NCBI RefSeq assembly: GCF_014322765.1
Contig: NZ_JAASTZ010000011.1
Span: 1 to 64,000 of the forward strand
DNA: 64,000 nucleotides
Direction: 5' to 3'
Origin: Listeria immobilis
GTDB taxonomy: Bacteria; Bacillota; Bacilli; Lactobacillales; Listeriaceae
Shown here: piece by piece, positions 23,592 through 33,337 of the stretch
Numbering within the stretch: position 1 is the stretch's first letter
Layout of the letters: every line of letters starts with the position of its first letter
Notes under the pieces: model-generated
Seen by the model: only the letters and a program-made list of their open reading frames with translations
Database searches by the model: none
What the model was told of the DNA's origin: nothing
Translations under genes and position numbers: made by a program

Positions 23592-24836
23592 TTAAAGATT
23601 TTCTAAGTTTTTCTCTTTGACAAAAAGAAATAAAATTCCACCAACTAGAAAAAGAACGATTAAACTTGCTACACCATACTGCGTTTTCCCTGTGATTTGT
23701 GCAATAGCTCCCATTAACGCAGGACCAATTATAGCAGAAAATTTTCCGAAAATATTATAAAAACCATAAAATTCATTAGAACGCTTTTTAGGAATAATTT
23801 TTCCGAAAAAAGATCTGCTAAGTGCTTGAATCCCTCCTTGAGACGTTCCAACCAACATAGCTAAAATCCAAAAGTCCAATGCTGTTTTCATAAAGATGGC
23901 ATAAATACAAATAATGATATACACAAAAATAGCTGTGAAAATAAGTGGTTTTGCACTAAAACGTTTCGCTAAAAAACCATATAACAAAGTAAATGGAAAA
24001 GCTACTAGTTGCGTCATTAATAAAATAAGAATTAAAGTTGTTTGTGATATCCCTAAATCAATTCCATAAGATGTTGCCATTCGAAAAATAGTGTCCACCC
24101 CATCAATATAAAAGAAATAAGCAATTAAAAAGAGGACAATATTCTGATGCTCACGAATATGACGAATAGTGTGGAAAAGTCTTTTAAAACTTGTTTTAAC
24201 AGGATTTTTCACTGCTGGAATATAGTGGATTTGCTGGACATTTTTCCACATTGGGATGGAGAAGAATAGCCACCAAAGCGCTGTTAGGATAAAACCAATG
24301 TTAACAAGAGCTACATCACTAATTGGCAAAATACCAGTTGCTTGAAAAATAATAAAAATGATAAAAGGAATACAACTGCCAAGGTAACCAAATGCATAGC
24401 CTGCAGAAGATACTTTATCCATGCGCGCATTCGTTGTAACATCAATTAAAAAAGCATCATAAAAAATATTCGCCCCCGAAAAACCAATAAGTGATAAAAC
24501 ATAAAAACCTAGTAACAATAGCCAAGCATCTGTCGGGATAAAAATTAATAAAAAAGTAAAAGCAATCCCAATAGCTGTAAAAACACCAAAAAAACGTTTC
24601 TTGAAAAATTGGTAATCCGCAATGGTCCCTAAAATCGGGGCTAGTAATGAAATAAGCAACGTACCGATGGAGTTAGCATACCCCCAATATGCTGTTGATG
24701 TGGTGTCTGCAATACCTGCATTCGCCGCAACTCCTTTAAAATAAATAGGCAAAATTGCCGTTGTAATCATAATCGAATAGGCCGAATTTGCCCAATCTTG
24801 AAAAATCCAACTTTTTTCTTCTTTTGTATACGCCAC
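23592..24836 (-). CDS. MFS permease of the UMF1 (Atg22-like) family
   Basis: 414 residues with about twelve predicted membrane helices. The N-terminus SWIFQDWANSAYSIMITTAILPIYF is the hallmark of the UMF1/Atg22-like branch of the major facilitator superfamily. The conserved RSFFGKIIPKKRSNEFYGFYN segment is also present. Atg22 in yeast exports amino acids from the vacuole. The bacterial substrates are unknown. The start is GTG at 24836 with GGGGAG 8 bases upstream. It is followed by the VanZ-like gene on the same strand after about 70 bases and preceded closely by the phosphodiesterase-family gene, suggesting one operon. Confidence 0.85.
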   Translation of the reverse strand: MAYTKEEKSWIFQDWANSAYSIMITTAILPIYFKGVAANAGIADTTSTAYWGYANSIGTLLISLLAPILGTIADYQFFKKRFFGVFTAIGIAFTFLLIFIPTDAWLLLLGFYVLSLIGFSGANIFYDAFLIDVTTNARMDKVSSAGYAFGYLGSCIPFIIFIIFQATGILPISDVALVNIGFILTALWWLFFSIPMWKNVQQIHYIPAVKNPVKTSFKRLFHTIRHIREHQNIVLFLIAYFFYIDGVDTIFRMATSYGIDLGISQTTLILILLMTQLVAFPFTLLYGFLAKRFSAKPLIFTAIFVYIIICIYAIFMKTALDFWILAMLVGTSQGGIQALSRSFFGKIIPKKRSNEFYGFYNIFGKFSAIIGPALMGAIAQITGKTQYGVASLIVLFLVGGILFLFVKEKNLENL

Positions 24837-24854
24837 TTAGATTTCTCCCCTTTT

Positions 24855-26123
24855 TTATTCGAATATATCACTTAGTATCTTGCCTGCTGTAGTTGGGAAT
24901 TGTAACCCAAGTATTTTGGCAAATGTAGGTGCTTCATCAACTAATCTTGCATTAGCTATTTTCATTCCAGCTTTCATACCTGGACCGTTGAAGAGTATAG
25001 TTGTATTGTAATTCGCTTTTTCAGGAGAATAACCATGAACAGCTCTATAATAACCAGGTTTTCCAAGCTTTTCTTCCGTCACCTCTTCAATTAATGGACC
25101 ATATAAATCATCCGTAAAATAGTAACCAACTTGCCCTTCCAACATTAGTGCGGCATTTGGATCTGCCCCTAAATGACAAATTTCTTCATGGGAAATAATG
25201 TTTTCAATTCCCTTTACTTCTTGAAGAACCTTGATAATTTCTGGAATTAGTTTATTACTATTGGTGTAAATATAACAAGAACCATCACAACTTTTTGCAT
25301 AGACTTGCCATTCCGTGATTTTATTATCGACCGATTGACTCCATCCTTTTTCCGCAAAAAGAAGGTTTAAGCGAATCGCATGGGTAACATCTATCTGATA
25401 ATGATCTCCAAGAACAGCAAAAACGGTATTTTCATAAATCCCTGCTTCTTTGGTGGCTTGAATAATTTGTCCGAGTCGGTTATCGTGACGTTTTAAAGCT
25501 TCTTTAGCTTCTACAGAATGAACCCCATGTGCATGACGCATACTATCCATATCAACTAAATGAGCTAAAAGTAAATTAGGTTTTTTTGTTTTTATTGTAT
25601 CAACCACTCCAGCTGTTAAAAAATCATCTAGTGCAGGTTGATTAATACCATTTCTCAGATTTCCAAATTTCCGTTCCATATCAATTAAAAAAAGCGGAGA
25701 GCTACTATTTAAAGAAACCATCATCTGAGTTAACCAAAAGCGATTTGGGAAAATTTCAGCAATGTTATAATCAATTCCACTCTTTGCTGCTACAGGCCAT
25801 AAAAATGCCGCTGTTGTCATTTGTTTTTCTTTCGCTAACTCATATAAAGTAGGTACTTGAATTGCTTTTTTATACCAATACCAATCAGGCGAGTCTTTTT
25901 CTGGCTGGATTCTCGTATTATTTACGATACCATGTGTTTTTGGATAGTGTCCCGTTATAATAGATGTGTGCGCTGGATATGTAAGAGATGGATAAATGGT
26001 TGTTACTTCTTCAATATGTGTCCCATTTTGAATTAATTCGTGTAACACAGGCAATTCACTCATATCTTTTAAATCAAGCGAGCCTAGAGCATCTAATGAA
26101 ATAATAAACAGATGTTTTGTCAC
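24855..26123 (-). CDS. Alkaline phosphatase superfamily protein (nucleotide pyrophosphatase/phosphodiesterase type)
   Basis: 422 residues, no signal peptide or membrane segment visible, so probably cytoplasmic. Early metal ligand in FIISLDALG and the Thr nucleophile in YPSLTYPAHTSIITG (about residue 47) are typical of type I phosphodiesterase/nucleotide pyrophosphatases. Later metal ligands appear in HLVDMDSMRHAHG, VFAVLGDHY and AVHGYSP. It would hydrolyse a phosphodiester or phosphomonoester of unknown identity. Start GTG at 26123 with AGGGGAG upstream. The gap of 18 bases to the MFS gene suggests cotranscription and possibly linked function. Confidence 0.85.
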   Translation of the reverse strand: MTKHLFIISLDALGSLDLKDMSELPVLHELIQNGTHIEEVTTIYPSLTYPAHTSIITGHYPKTHGIVNNTRIQPEKDSPDWYWYKKAIQVPTLYELAKEKQMTTAAFLWPVAAKSGIDYNIAEIFPNRFWLTQMMVSLNSSSPLFLIDMERKFGNLRNGINQPALDDFLTAGVVDTIKTKKPNLLLAHLVDMDSMRHAHGVHSVEAKEALKRHDNRLGQIIQATKEAGIYENTVFAVLGDHYQIDVTHAIRLNLLFAEKGWSQSVDNKITEWQVYAKSCDGSCYIYTNSNKLIPEIIKVLQEVKGIENIISHEEICHLGADPNAALMLEGQVGYYFTDDLYGPLIEEVTEEKLGKPGYYRAVHGYSPEKANYNTTILFNGPGMKAGMKIANARLVDEAPTFAKILGLQFPTTAGKILSDIFE

Positions 26124-26149
26124 AATGTTTCTCCCCTTTCAAAAAAACA

Positions 26150-26182
26150 GGGGTTTTCCAACAAATATGGAAGAACCCCCGT
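26150..26182 (-). terminator. Terminator of the murB/AI-2E-family transcript
   Basis: Stem GGGGTTCTTCCA...TGGAAAACCCC followed on the minus strand by a run of T (CTGTTTTTTTG), directly after the stop codon at 26188. Confidence 0.85.
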
Positions 26183-26187
26183 ACGAA

Positions 26188-27225
26188 TTAAGTATGACTG
26201 ATGGTGTCTTTTGGCTGTTCTATTTCTTCTTGCCCTGTTACACCTAAAACATCTAAGAAGAACATAACGACTGGTATACCAACGATTAAACCCCAGATTC
26301 CAAAGAAATGCTCTCCGAAAATCAAGATTATAAACGTATAAAATACTGGTAAATTAGTTTTTGCTGACATTAATTTTGGATTTAGTACATAAGATTCTAA
26401 AGCATGAATAATAACTACAACGATTAAAATGTAGAAAATGTATTCTACGCCACCGATTGAGTAGCCAATAATGGTTAATGGCACAAGAGAAATAATAACC
26501 CCTGCAACTGGAATTAGCCCAAGTAAGAAGACCATAATTGATAAAGTCATTAATTGCGGGAAACCAAGAATCCAAAGCGCAATAGTTGTTAAGACTGCAT
26601 TGACTAGCGCAATAATAAACTGAGCTTCAATCACCTTTCCAAAAGTCCCAACAAATTTTGCTCCGAAAAACTTCACTTCATCGTAAATAAAGCCAATTTT
26701 ACTTGTGGAAAACTGATTTGTGAAAGAAATTAAGTGATCTTTTCCTAGCGAGAAAAATAGACTTAACATCAAAGCAATAAAAACGTTCATAAGGACAGTT
26801 CCAACATTAGTTAAATACGTTAAAATAATTGATACGCCCTGCTCTGTGTATTTCATAATATCAAATTGATTTGCTAAACTAACAATATAATTAATAAAGT
26901 CATTATTGCTTTCAGTAGTAAAGAAACTATTAACAAATTTGACTAATTGATTTACTTGATCTCCTAAAACTGGAATATATTTAACAAATACAAACACAAT
27001 AACAACAGCAATGAGAGCATATAGTAATAAAACAATAATTTGTCGATAAATCGAGATTCTCCGTAGAATAAAGTTCTCTAAACGAGTAATCAAGAAAGAG
27101 AATATAAATGTTAATAAAATAATGTTCATTTGACTCCGGAGTAGATATAAAACAAAGGCGATTAAAAGAAACACTCCAACACGCTTGACACTCTTATTTT
27201 GTAATAAAGAACTCAGCTCTTTCAA
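26188..27225 (-). CDS. AI-2E family transporter (DUF20 permease)
   Basis: 345 residues with about eight hydrophobic helices. A cytoplasmic-looking region between helices holds VGTFGKVIEAQFIIALVNA, typical of this family, and the late GIWGLIVGIPVVMFFLDVL is also characteristic. Family members have been linked to autoinducer-2 export or Na+/H+ exchange, so the name does not define substrate here. ATG start at 27225. It lies 29 bases after murB on the same strand and ends in a clear terminator, so it is probably cotranscribed with murB. Confidence 0.85.
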   Translation of the reverse strand: MKELSSLLQNKSVKRVGVFLLIAFVLYLLRSQMNIILLTFIFSFLITRLENFILRRISIYRQIIVLLLYALIAVVIVFVFVKYIPVLGDQVNQLVKFVNSFFTTESNNDFINYIVSLANQFDIMKYTEQGVSIILTYLTNVGTVLMNVFIALMLSLFFSLGKDHLISFTNQFSTSKIGFIYDEVKFFGAKFVGTFGKVIEAQFIIALVNAVLTTIALWILGFPQLMTLSIMVFLLGLIPVAGVIISLVPLTIIGYSIGGVEYIFYILIVVVIIHALESYVLNPKLMSAKTNLPVFYTFIILIFGEHFFGIWGLIVGIPVVMFFLDVLGVTGQEEIEQPKDTISHT

Positions 27226-27254
27226 AAATGTATTACCTCCTATTTTCGATTTGG

Positions 27255-28151
27255 CTACTTATCTTCGCCAATAATTTTAACTTCAGTTTCAAGTTCAACA
27301 TCCCATTTTTCGCGAACGGTTTTTTGAACATAAGCTATTAGGTTCATATAATCTGTCGCAGTTGCTCCACCGATATTAACAATAAAGCCAGCGTGTTTTA
27401 GTGAAACCTGTGCTCCACCTATAATATGACCTTGTAATCCACTATCTTGAATTAATTTCCCAGCAAAATGACCGGGCGGACGTTTAAAGACACTACCACA
27501 AGAAGGATATTCTAACGGTTGTTTAGCCTCTCTTGCAGCTGTAAGTTCATCCATTTTAACTTGAATAGTATTTTTATCTTCTAATTGCAAGGAAAAAGTA
27601 GCATCTAAAACGATATAATTTTTTTCAGCAATTGTACTAAAACGATAGGCAGCTTTTAATTCAGAGCGCTTCAATTTCTTTAGTTTACCAGAGGGAGTTA
27701 ATACAGTAGCAGCTTCTAAACAATCGCTAATTTCACCACCATACGCGCCAGCATTCATATGTAATGCTCCACCAATCGACCCAGGAATTCCACAAGCAAA
27801 TTCCAGTCCGCTTAAACTTTCATCTAAGGCAAACTTTGCCGTATCAATTAATTTGGCTCCACTCATCGCGATAATTTGAGTATTTTTTCTTTCTATTGTT
27901 TGTAGTAAGTCAAGATGCACGATTACGCCACGAATTCCACCATCTTTTATGATTAAGTTTGAGCCATTTCCAAGGATGGTTAAAGGAATCTTTTTTTGGT
28001 GACAATAAGATACAATTTCTTGTGTTTCTTCTATTGTTTTTGGCATCACAAATATATCGGCATTTCCACCTGTTTTCGTATACGTATATTTAGATAATGG
28101 CTCATTTAATTTAATCGCTATATGCGGAAATTCTGTTTGGATATTGTTCAT
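27255..28151 (-). CDS. murB: UDP-N-acetylenolpyruvoylglucosamine reductase
   Basis: 298 residues, normal for MurB. This FAD enzyme reduces UDP-GlcNAc-enolpyruvate to UDP-MurNAc in cytoplasmic peptidoglycan precursor synthesis. Visible are the FAD-binding segment LTILGNGSNLIIKDGGIRG (about 58-76), the central FACGIPGSIGGALHMNAGAYGGE and the catalytic Ser in PSCGSVFKRPPGHFAGKLI. The C-terminus ends ETEVKIIGE as in other Gram-positive MurB proteins. ATG start at 28151. It is followed by the AI-2E-family gene. Confidence 0.94.
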   Translation of the reverse strand: MNNIQTEFPHIAIKLNEPLSKYTYTKTGGNADIFVMPKTIEETQEIVSYCHQKKIPLTILGNGSNLIIKDGGIRGVIVHLDLLQTIERKNTQIIAMSGAKLIDTAKFALDESLSGLEFACGIPGSIGGALHMNAGAYGGEISDCLEAATVLTPSGKLKKLKRSELKAAYRFSTIAEKNYIVLDATFSLQLEDKNTIQVKMDELTAAREAKQPLEYPSCGSVFKRPPGHFAGKLIQDSGLQGHIIGGAQVSLKHAGFIVNIGGATATDYMNLIAYVQKTVREKWDVELETEVKIIGEDK

Positions 28152-28297
28152 TATTTATTTCAAACCTTTCATGGATGTAGTTTTAAAAATCACTGCCTCT
28201 ATTTTATCATGGAACCACTTTTTTACAAAGAATTCCAGAGATTTTTATTAGATTAGGAATAATTTAAATAAATTTAGAGTAATTGGAGGGTATGTTC

Positions 28298-28326
28298 TTG
28301 TACTTTAAAAGTAAAAACGTTATAAT
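28298..28326 (+). promoter_or_regulatory. Promoter of the bilE operon
   Basis: TTGTAC (28298-28303), 17-bp spacer, TATAAT (28321-28326), 40 bases before the bilEA start. Confidence 0.7.
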
Positions 28327-28366
28327 TTAGAACATATATTCTACTAACAAAGAAAGGGATGAAAAA

Positions 28367-29353
28367 ATGATTCGTTTTGATCGTGTGTCTAAAAATTATA
28401 ATAATGATAAAACTGCAGTGAAAAATGTGACACTTGACATAAAAGATGGTGAATTTTTCGTTTTCATCGGTCCAAGTGGTTGTGGGAAAACAACGACACT
28501 CAAAATGATTAACCGATTGATTCCATTAACAACCGGAACGATCTATATTAATGAAAAAAGAATTAGTGATTATGATATTCATGAACTTCGCTGGGATATT
28601 GGTTATGTCTTACAACAAATCGCCCTTTTCCCCCATATGACAATTGAGGAAAATATTGCCATCGTTCCAGAATTAAAAAAATGGGATAAGGACAAAATTC
28701 GTGATCGGATTACTGAACTGTTAGAGAGCGTTGGCCTTGATCCAGAGACCTATCGACACCGCAAACCTGCTGAACTTTCAGGCGGAGAGCAACAGCGTGT
28801 TGGTGTTGTCCGCGCGCTCGCAGCTGATCCGGAAATTATTTTAATGGATGAACCTTTTAGTGCGCTAGACCCAATTTCAAGACAACGACTACAACAAGAT
28901 ATTTCGGCACTTCAAAAGAAAATCAAAAAAACGATTGTCTTTGTTACACATGATATGCAAGAAGCACTTGCTCTCGGTGACCGAATTTGTGTAATGCAAG
29001 ATGGAGAAATCGTCCAAGTTGCAACCCCACAAGAAATTCTTAAAAATCCAGAAAATGATTTTGTGAAAGATTTCTTAGCATCTGGACATGTGTTTAAAAC
29101 GCCTGTTTTAGAAGGTAGTTTTATAGTAAACGATTTAGTAGAAGCTGATTTATACCACAATTATCAAACAAGTGATGGCACGCTAAGTATTTCTTTAAAA
29201 GAACCTGTTGAGACTTTAATACGTCGTGTGGCAGAGGAAGAGTCTATCCCTGTTCTAGATGAAGCATCTGGCAATTTTGTAGGCACGATTACAAATAAAC
29301 ATGTCATGCAATTTTTAGCTCGCCACATAGAAAGTTCAGGTGAATTAGTATGA
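28367..29353 (+). CDS. bilEA: Betaine-family ABC transporter ATP-binding protein (BilEA/OpuBA type)
   Basis: 328 residues. The ATPase domain has Walker [10 protein letters not shown] (about 36-44), signature [10 protein letters not shown], Walker B ILMDEP and the H-loop VTHDMQEAL. The C-terminal ~90 residues resemble a shortened CBS region ([18 protein letters not shown]). It powers the fused permease/binding protein encoded next, with a 4-base ATGA overlap. In L. monocytogenes the two-gene system at this place is BilE (lmo1421-1422 from memory). It looks like an osmolyte transporter but is reported to act in bile exclusion. The sequence alone cannot separate uptake from export. Confidence 0.9.
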   Translation: MIRFDRVSKNYNNDKTAVKNVTLDIKDGEFFVFIGPSGCGKTTTLKMINRLIPLTTGTIYINEKRISDYDIHELRWDIGYVLQQIALFPHMTIEENIAIVPELKKWDKDKIRDRITELLESVGLDPETYRHRKPAELSGGEQQRVGVVRALAADPEIILMDEPFSALDPISRQRLQQDISALQKKIKKTIVFVTHDMQEALALGDRICVMQDGEIVQVATPQEILKNPENDFVKDFLASGHVFKTPVLEGSFIVNDLVEADLYHNYQTSDGTLSISLKEPVETLIRRVAEEESIPVLDEASGNFVGTITNKHVMQFLARHIESSGELV

Positions 29354-30864
29354 ATACATTATTAGATACTTTTGCTGTTCGTAAAGATGAACTTTTCACT
29401 GCTTTGGTGCAACATATCCAAATTTCGTTTGTTTCGCTTTTTATTGCAGTGTTAATTGCTTTACCTCTTGGTATTTATTTAACTAGACATAAGCGACTTG
29501 CTGAACCAATTATTCAAGTAGCTGCAATTTTCCAAACGATTCCTTCACTGGCATTACTAGGTTTATTAATACCGCTTGTTGGTATTGGTATTGTTCCAGC
29601 GATTATTGCGCTAGTTATTTATGCCCTACTTCCTATTTTAAGGAATACATATACGGGAATTAAAGAAGTTGACCCAGCGCTTGTGGAAGCTTCACGTGCT
29701 ATGGGAATGAATAAATGGAAAAGATTATACAAAGTACAACTTCCTCTAGCAATGCCAGTTATTATGGCAGGTATTCGTACTGCGATGGTGCTTATTATTG
29801 GAACAGCTACTCTCGCCGCATTAATTGGTGCAGGTGGTTTGGGGGATTTAATCTTACTTGGGATTGATCGTAATGATAACAGTTTAATCTTACTAGGTGC
29901 CATTCCAGCGGCATTACTAGCCATTTTATTTGACTTTTTATTACGTTTCCTCGAAAAAGCATCATTTAGAAGTACTGTAATTACAATCTCTGCTGGGATT
30001 TTACTAACAGCAGCAATTATTGTTGTCCCTTACCTAACTTCTGACAAAAAAGAAATTACTATTGCTGGTAAATTAGGTGCTGAGCCAGAAATTTTGATTA
30101 ATATGTATAAAATTGTGATTGAAGATGAGACTGATTTAAAAGTGAACGTTAAGCCAAATATGGGGAAAACTAGTTTTGTATTTAATGCTTTAAAATCTGG
30201 AGACATTGATATTTATCCGGAATTCACTGGTACAGTTTTGGAAACTTTCTTAAAAGAAGATGCCAAAACACATAATCCGGAGCAAGTCTATGAACAAGCA
30301 CGTGACGGCTTAGCGAAAGATTTTGATATGGCTTATCTAAAACCAATGAAATATAATAATACTTATGCCTTAGCCGTCTCCCCTGAGTTTGCTAAGGAGC
30401 ATAAATTAGAAAAAATATCTGATTTAGGGCCAGTAACAGATCAAGTAAAAGCTGGTTTCACATTAGAATTTAAAGATCGTTCGGACGGATATAAAGGTAT
30501 TCAAGAAAAATATGGTCTTACTTTTCCTAATTTGAAAACAATGGAACCTAAATTACGCTATAATGCCATTAAATCAGGTGATATTAATTTAATTGATGCG
30601 TACTCAACCGATAGTGAATTAGCGCAATATAAATTAAAAGTACTAGAAGATGATCAGCAGCTCTTCCCTCCTTATCAAGGTGCGCCGCTGTTGTTAACAG
30701 AAACACTTAATGAGTATCCAGAGCTTAGGAAACCATTAAACAAACTTGCTGGTAAAATTACAGACGACCAAATGAGGAAAATGAATTATGAAGTCAATGT
30801 AAATGGAAAATCAGCTTATACTGTTGCGAAAGAATTTTTACAAGAACAAGGATTAATAAAATAA
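29350..30864 (+). CDS. bilEB: Fused permease and substrate-binding protein (BilEB type)
   Basis: 504 residues. The first ~215 form a binding-protein-dependent permease with about six helices and the coupling segment [23 protein letters not shown]-like loop. After a last membrane helix (about 215-230) a glycine-betaine-type binding domain follows, starting [19 protein letters not shown] and including [20 protein letters not shown]. The binding domain is thus tethered outside the membrane rather than a free lipoprotein. Coupled to bilEA by a 4-base overlap and followed by a strong terminator. Likely substrates are quaternary amines or bile-related compounds. Confidence 0.9.
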   Translation: MNTLLDTFAVRKDELFTALVQHIQISFVSLFIAVLIALPLGIYLTRHKRLAEPIIQVAAIFQTIPSLALLGLLIPLVGIGIVPAIIALVIYALLPILRNTYTGIKEVDPALVEASRAMGMNKWKRLYKVQLPLAMPVIMAGIRTAMVLIIGTATLAALIGAGGLGDLILLGIDRNDNSLILLGAIPAALLAILFDFLLRFLEKASFRSTVITISAGILLTAAIIVVPYLTSDKKEITIAGKLGAEPEILINMYKIVIEDETDLKVNVKPNMGKTSFVFNALKSGDIDIYPEFTGTVLETFLKEDAKTHNPEQVYEQARDGLAKDFDMAYLKPMKYNNTYALAVSPEFAKEHKLEKISDLGPVTDQVKAGFTLEFKDRSDGYKGIQEKYGLTFPNLKTMEPKLRYNAIKSGDINLIDAYSTDSELAQYKLKVLEDDQQLFPPYQGAPLLLTETLNEYPELRKPLNKLAGKITDDQMRKMNYEVNVNGKSAYTVAKEFLQEQGLIK

Positions 30865-30913
30865 AAAAAGAAGCTAAGCGGAAAATGAGAAATTTTCGCT
30901 TAGCTTCTTTTTT
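30865..30913. terminator. Bidirectional terminator between bilEB and the following convergent gene
   Basis: Seventeen-base arms AAAAAAGAAGCTAAGCG / CGCTTAGCTTCTTTTTT around a 16-base loop, with T-runs in both directions. Confidence 0.92.
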
Positions 30914-31742
30914 ATTGTCGGATTAAATTTTTGACTTTGTTGATATTAGGTTTGTAGAAACGACAATGTGTTTCAAATTCCTTATTAAATTCAGCCGCAA
31001 GTTGAGTTAATGATTGTTCATGATCAAGCATCAAACCTTCTTCTAAGAGCGGTTTAAGTGAAATAATTTGATCGAAAACAAGACCTGCATTCGTGTCACT
31101 TAAGACAGAGATAATCTTGCTTAAGGATTTTTGTTTTTCAGAAGGCAATGCTTTTTGATGAAGATGGAACCATTTCGCTAATTGCTTTCGGTTTTTTCGA
31201 GTAGCCTCTAGATAGATAGTTTGCGCATAAGCAGCTTTAGCAAATGAAATAGATAGATTTTCAGCAGATATCCAGTCTTCCTCTAATATCTCGCCTTGCA
31301 TTTTTATTTTTTCATTGAGCAAAGTTATATCTTCTTGGTAAATATCCATTTTTCGTTGTTGTTGTTTGTATATTTCCATTGCTAAATTAAGTTCGTCAAC
31401 GGTTGCTTGCAGTGGTTCTCCAAAAATGGTATTATCATTTAAAATTAATTGGGTTTGTTCGATTTTTTCTGCAATAACGCTATCACGTTCTTTAATAACA
31501 TGCGCGCGTTTTCCTAAGTATTCAAAATAAAAGTTGTATTTTTGGATGCGATTAACTACTGCTTCTGCTTCTTTTATTGTTGTCGGTTCTTCGTTTGCGT
31601 TTAAAACAGTTACACCAGCCACTTTACTTAATTTTGTATAAATAACAACTGAGAAGATTTCTCCGTCCAAATTAATTGTGTACGGTAGTTTATGTTGCTG
31701 TTCTAAAAGTCGTTTATGTTGTTTTAATAATTTATCCGTCAT
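30912..31742 (-). CDS. Conserved hypothetical protein, helix-rich
   Basis: 276 residues, no signal peptide or membrane segment. The first ~60 residues look like a small beta-containing part (YTINLDGEIFSVVIYTKLSKVAGVTVL). From about 70 onward the protein is rich in charged helices with coiled-coil character (for example IYKQQQRKMDIYQEDITLLNEKIK). I do not recognise a family. ATG at 31742 with AAGGTG upstream. It follows mntH on the same strand after 137 bases and is convergent with bilEB. No function is proposed. Confidence 0.7.
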   Translation of the reverse strand: MTDKLLKQHKRLLEQQHKLPYTINLDGEIFSVVIYTKLSKVAGVTVLNANEEPTTIKEAEAVVNRIQKYNFYFEYLGKRAHVIKERDSVIAEKIEQTQLILNDNTIFGEPLQATVDELNLAMEIYKQQQRKMDIYQEDITLLNEKIKMQGEILEEDWISAENLSISFAKAAYAQTIYLEATRKNRKQLAKWFHLHQKALPSEKQKSLSKIISVLSDTNAGLVFDQIISLKPLLEEGLMLDHEQSLTQLAAEFNKEFETHCRFYKPNINKVKNLIRQ

Positions 31743-31879
31743 CTTTAATCAACACCTTTACTACGCCATTAGTATTATATAACTTAATTATATAGCATAA
31801 AGATGAAAATTTCGAGGGAAAGAAATGAGAAATTGTTTTTTAATAGTTTACATAATATAATTATTGTCTTCTTTCCTCG

Positions 31880-33226
31880 TTATAAAGACGTTAAAGTATA
31901 AAATAATAAGTAGATATTTAAGATGGCGATAAAAATTGCTACTGCCCAAGAAATAATTTTTAACCAAGGTGGATTAACAAATTCGCCCATTTTCTTTTTA
32001 TCACTAGTAAACATGACAAGTGGAATTACGGCAAAAGATAATTGCATAGAAAGAATAACTTGACTAAAAATTAAAAGTTCGTTAATACCATTTGCTCCAT
32101 AAAGTGCAGTGATGATAACGGCTGGAATAATTGCGAGAACACGTGTTAATAAACGTCTTACTACTGGTTTTAAACGAATATTTAAAAAACCTTCCATAAC
32201 AATTTGACCAGCTAATGTACCAGTTAAGGTTGAGTTTTGACCAGAAGCAAGTAAAGCAACCGCAAAAATAGTACTTGCAATACTACTTCCAAGTGTAGGA
32301 TTTAATAATTTATAGGCATCTTCAATTCCTGCAACACTGTTTTGACCAGTTGTGTAAAATGCAGCAGCAGCTAAAATTAAAATAGAAGCATTGATTAATA
32401 AAGCGATAGTTAAAGAAAAAGTAGAATCTATAAATGAAAAACGAATCGCTTCCTTCTTCCCTTCTTTTGTTCTATCGTACTGTCTTGTTTGCACGATGGA
32501 TGAATGTAAATATAAATTATGTGGCATAACAGTAGCACCTAAAATACCAAGTGCAATATAAAGTATCGCTGGATTGGTTATGATTTCAGTTTGTGGAATA
32601 AATCCTTTGGCGATCGCTTGTACATCCGGATGGGACATAATCATTTCCGCTCCAAAACAAACTAAAATGGTGACCATTAAGGTAATGACAATAACTTCGA
32701 TGTAGCGAAAACCTTTGTGCTGCAAAAATAGGACAAGAAAAATATCTAATGCTGTAATACAAACGCCCCAAATTAACGGAATACCAAATAATAAGTTAAG
32801 AGCAATTGCACTCCCTATTACCTCCGCAACATCTGTCGCAATAATCGCAAGTTCGGCTAAAATCCATAAAACAAATCCAAATGGTTTAGAAAAGCTGTCG
32901 CTAGAGGCTTGTGCTAAATCTCGTCCAGTAACAATACCTAATTTTGATGCCAGTGATTGTAATAAAATAGCTAAAATATTAGAAATTAAAATAACTGATA
33001 ATAACGTATATCCAAATTCTGATCCCCCAGCAATTGATGTCGCCCAGTTTCCCGGATCTACGTAACCTACTGCAATAAGCGCTCCTGGACCCATAAATGC
33101 TAGTAATTTCCGGAAAAATTTCGCGTCCTTTGGTATTTTCACGGAATTATTTACTTCGCTCAAGCTGGGAGCATTCTGTGCTTTTTTCCAGCTTTCTTTT
33201 GTTCGTTCTGTTTTCTCTCTTTTCAT
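31880..33226 (-). CDS. mntH: Manganese transporter of the NRAMP family
   Basis: 448 residues with about eleven helices. The metal-binding motifs DPGNWATS (helix 1) and MPHNLYLHSS (helix 6) of proton-coupled Mn2+ importers are both intact. The start is the ATG at 33226 with an AGGGAG site. The longer frame upstream would run through the promoter. Its own promoter sits just downstream of the opuCD terminator. Mn2+ uptake fits the manganese superoxide dismutase and the Mn-dependent pyrophosphatase encoded further right. Confidence 0.94.
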   Translation of the reverse strand: MKREKTERTKESWKKAQNAPSLSEVNNSVKIPKDAKFFRKLLAFMGPGALIAVGYVDPGNWATSIAGGSEFGYTLLSVILISNILAILLQSLASKLGIVTGRDLAQASSDSFSKPFGFVLWILAELAIIATDVAEVIGSAIALNLLFGIPLIWGVCITALDIFLVLFLQHKGFRYIEVIVITLMVTILVCFGAEMIMSHPDVQAIAKGFIPQTEIITNPAILYIALGILGATVMPHNLYLHSSIVQTRQYDRTKEGKKEAIRFSFIDSTFSLTIALLINASILILAAAAFYTTGQNSVAGIEDAYKLLNPTLGSSIASTIFAVALLASGQNSTLTGTLAGQIVMEGFLNIRLKPVVRRLLTRVLAIIPAVIITALYGANGINELLIFSQVILSMQLSFAVIPLVMFTSDKKKMGEFVNPPWLKIISWAVAIFIAILNIYLLFYTLTSL

Positions 33227-33257
33227 GCTCCCTGACCTTCTTTCGTTTATGGTAAAA

Positions 33258-33286
33258 AGTTTACTACGGGAAACATTCTTTGTCAA
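33258..33286 (-). promoter_or_regulatory. Promoter of mntH
   Basis: Minus-strand TTGACA (33281-33286), 17-bp spacer, TAAACT (33258-33263). A partly symmetric GTTT...AAAC element (GTTTCCCGTAGTAAAC) overlaps the spacer and -10 and could be a metal-repressor site, but the match to a known MntR box is poor. Confidence 0.65.
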
Positions 33287-33289
33287 ATG

Positions 33290-33329
33290 AAAAAACACAA
33301 CCTTTTAAAAAATAATAGGTTGTGTTTTT
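33290..33329. terminator. Terminator of the opuC operon
   Basis: Arms AAAAACACAACC / GGTTGTGTTTTT around a 15-base AT-rich loop, after the opuCD stop codon at 33338, with T-runs on both sides. Confidence 0.88.
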
Positions 33330-33337
33330 CAGTATGA

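Noticed and set aside
28288-28293. GGGTAT resembling a sigma-B -10 before bilEA
   Set aside because: No GTTT-type -35 at 13-15 bases upstream. The sigma-A-type pair at 28298-28326 is clearly better, although sigma-B control of bilE has been reported.
31813-31880. Inverted repeat CGAGGGAAAGAA / TTCTTTCCTCG after mntH
   Set aside because: One-base bulge, a loop of about 45 bases and no T-run, so I cannot support a terminator or other function.
33227-33298. 24-residue N-terminal extension of mntH
   Set aside because: It would run through the mntH promoter (33258-33286); the ATG at 33226 has a proper ribosome site and gives the known protein length.
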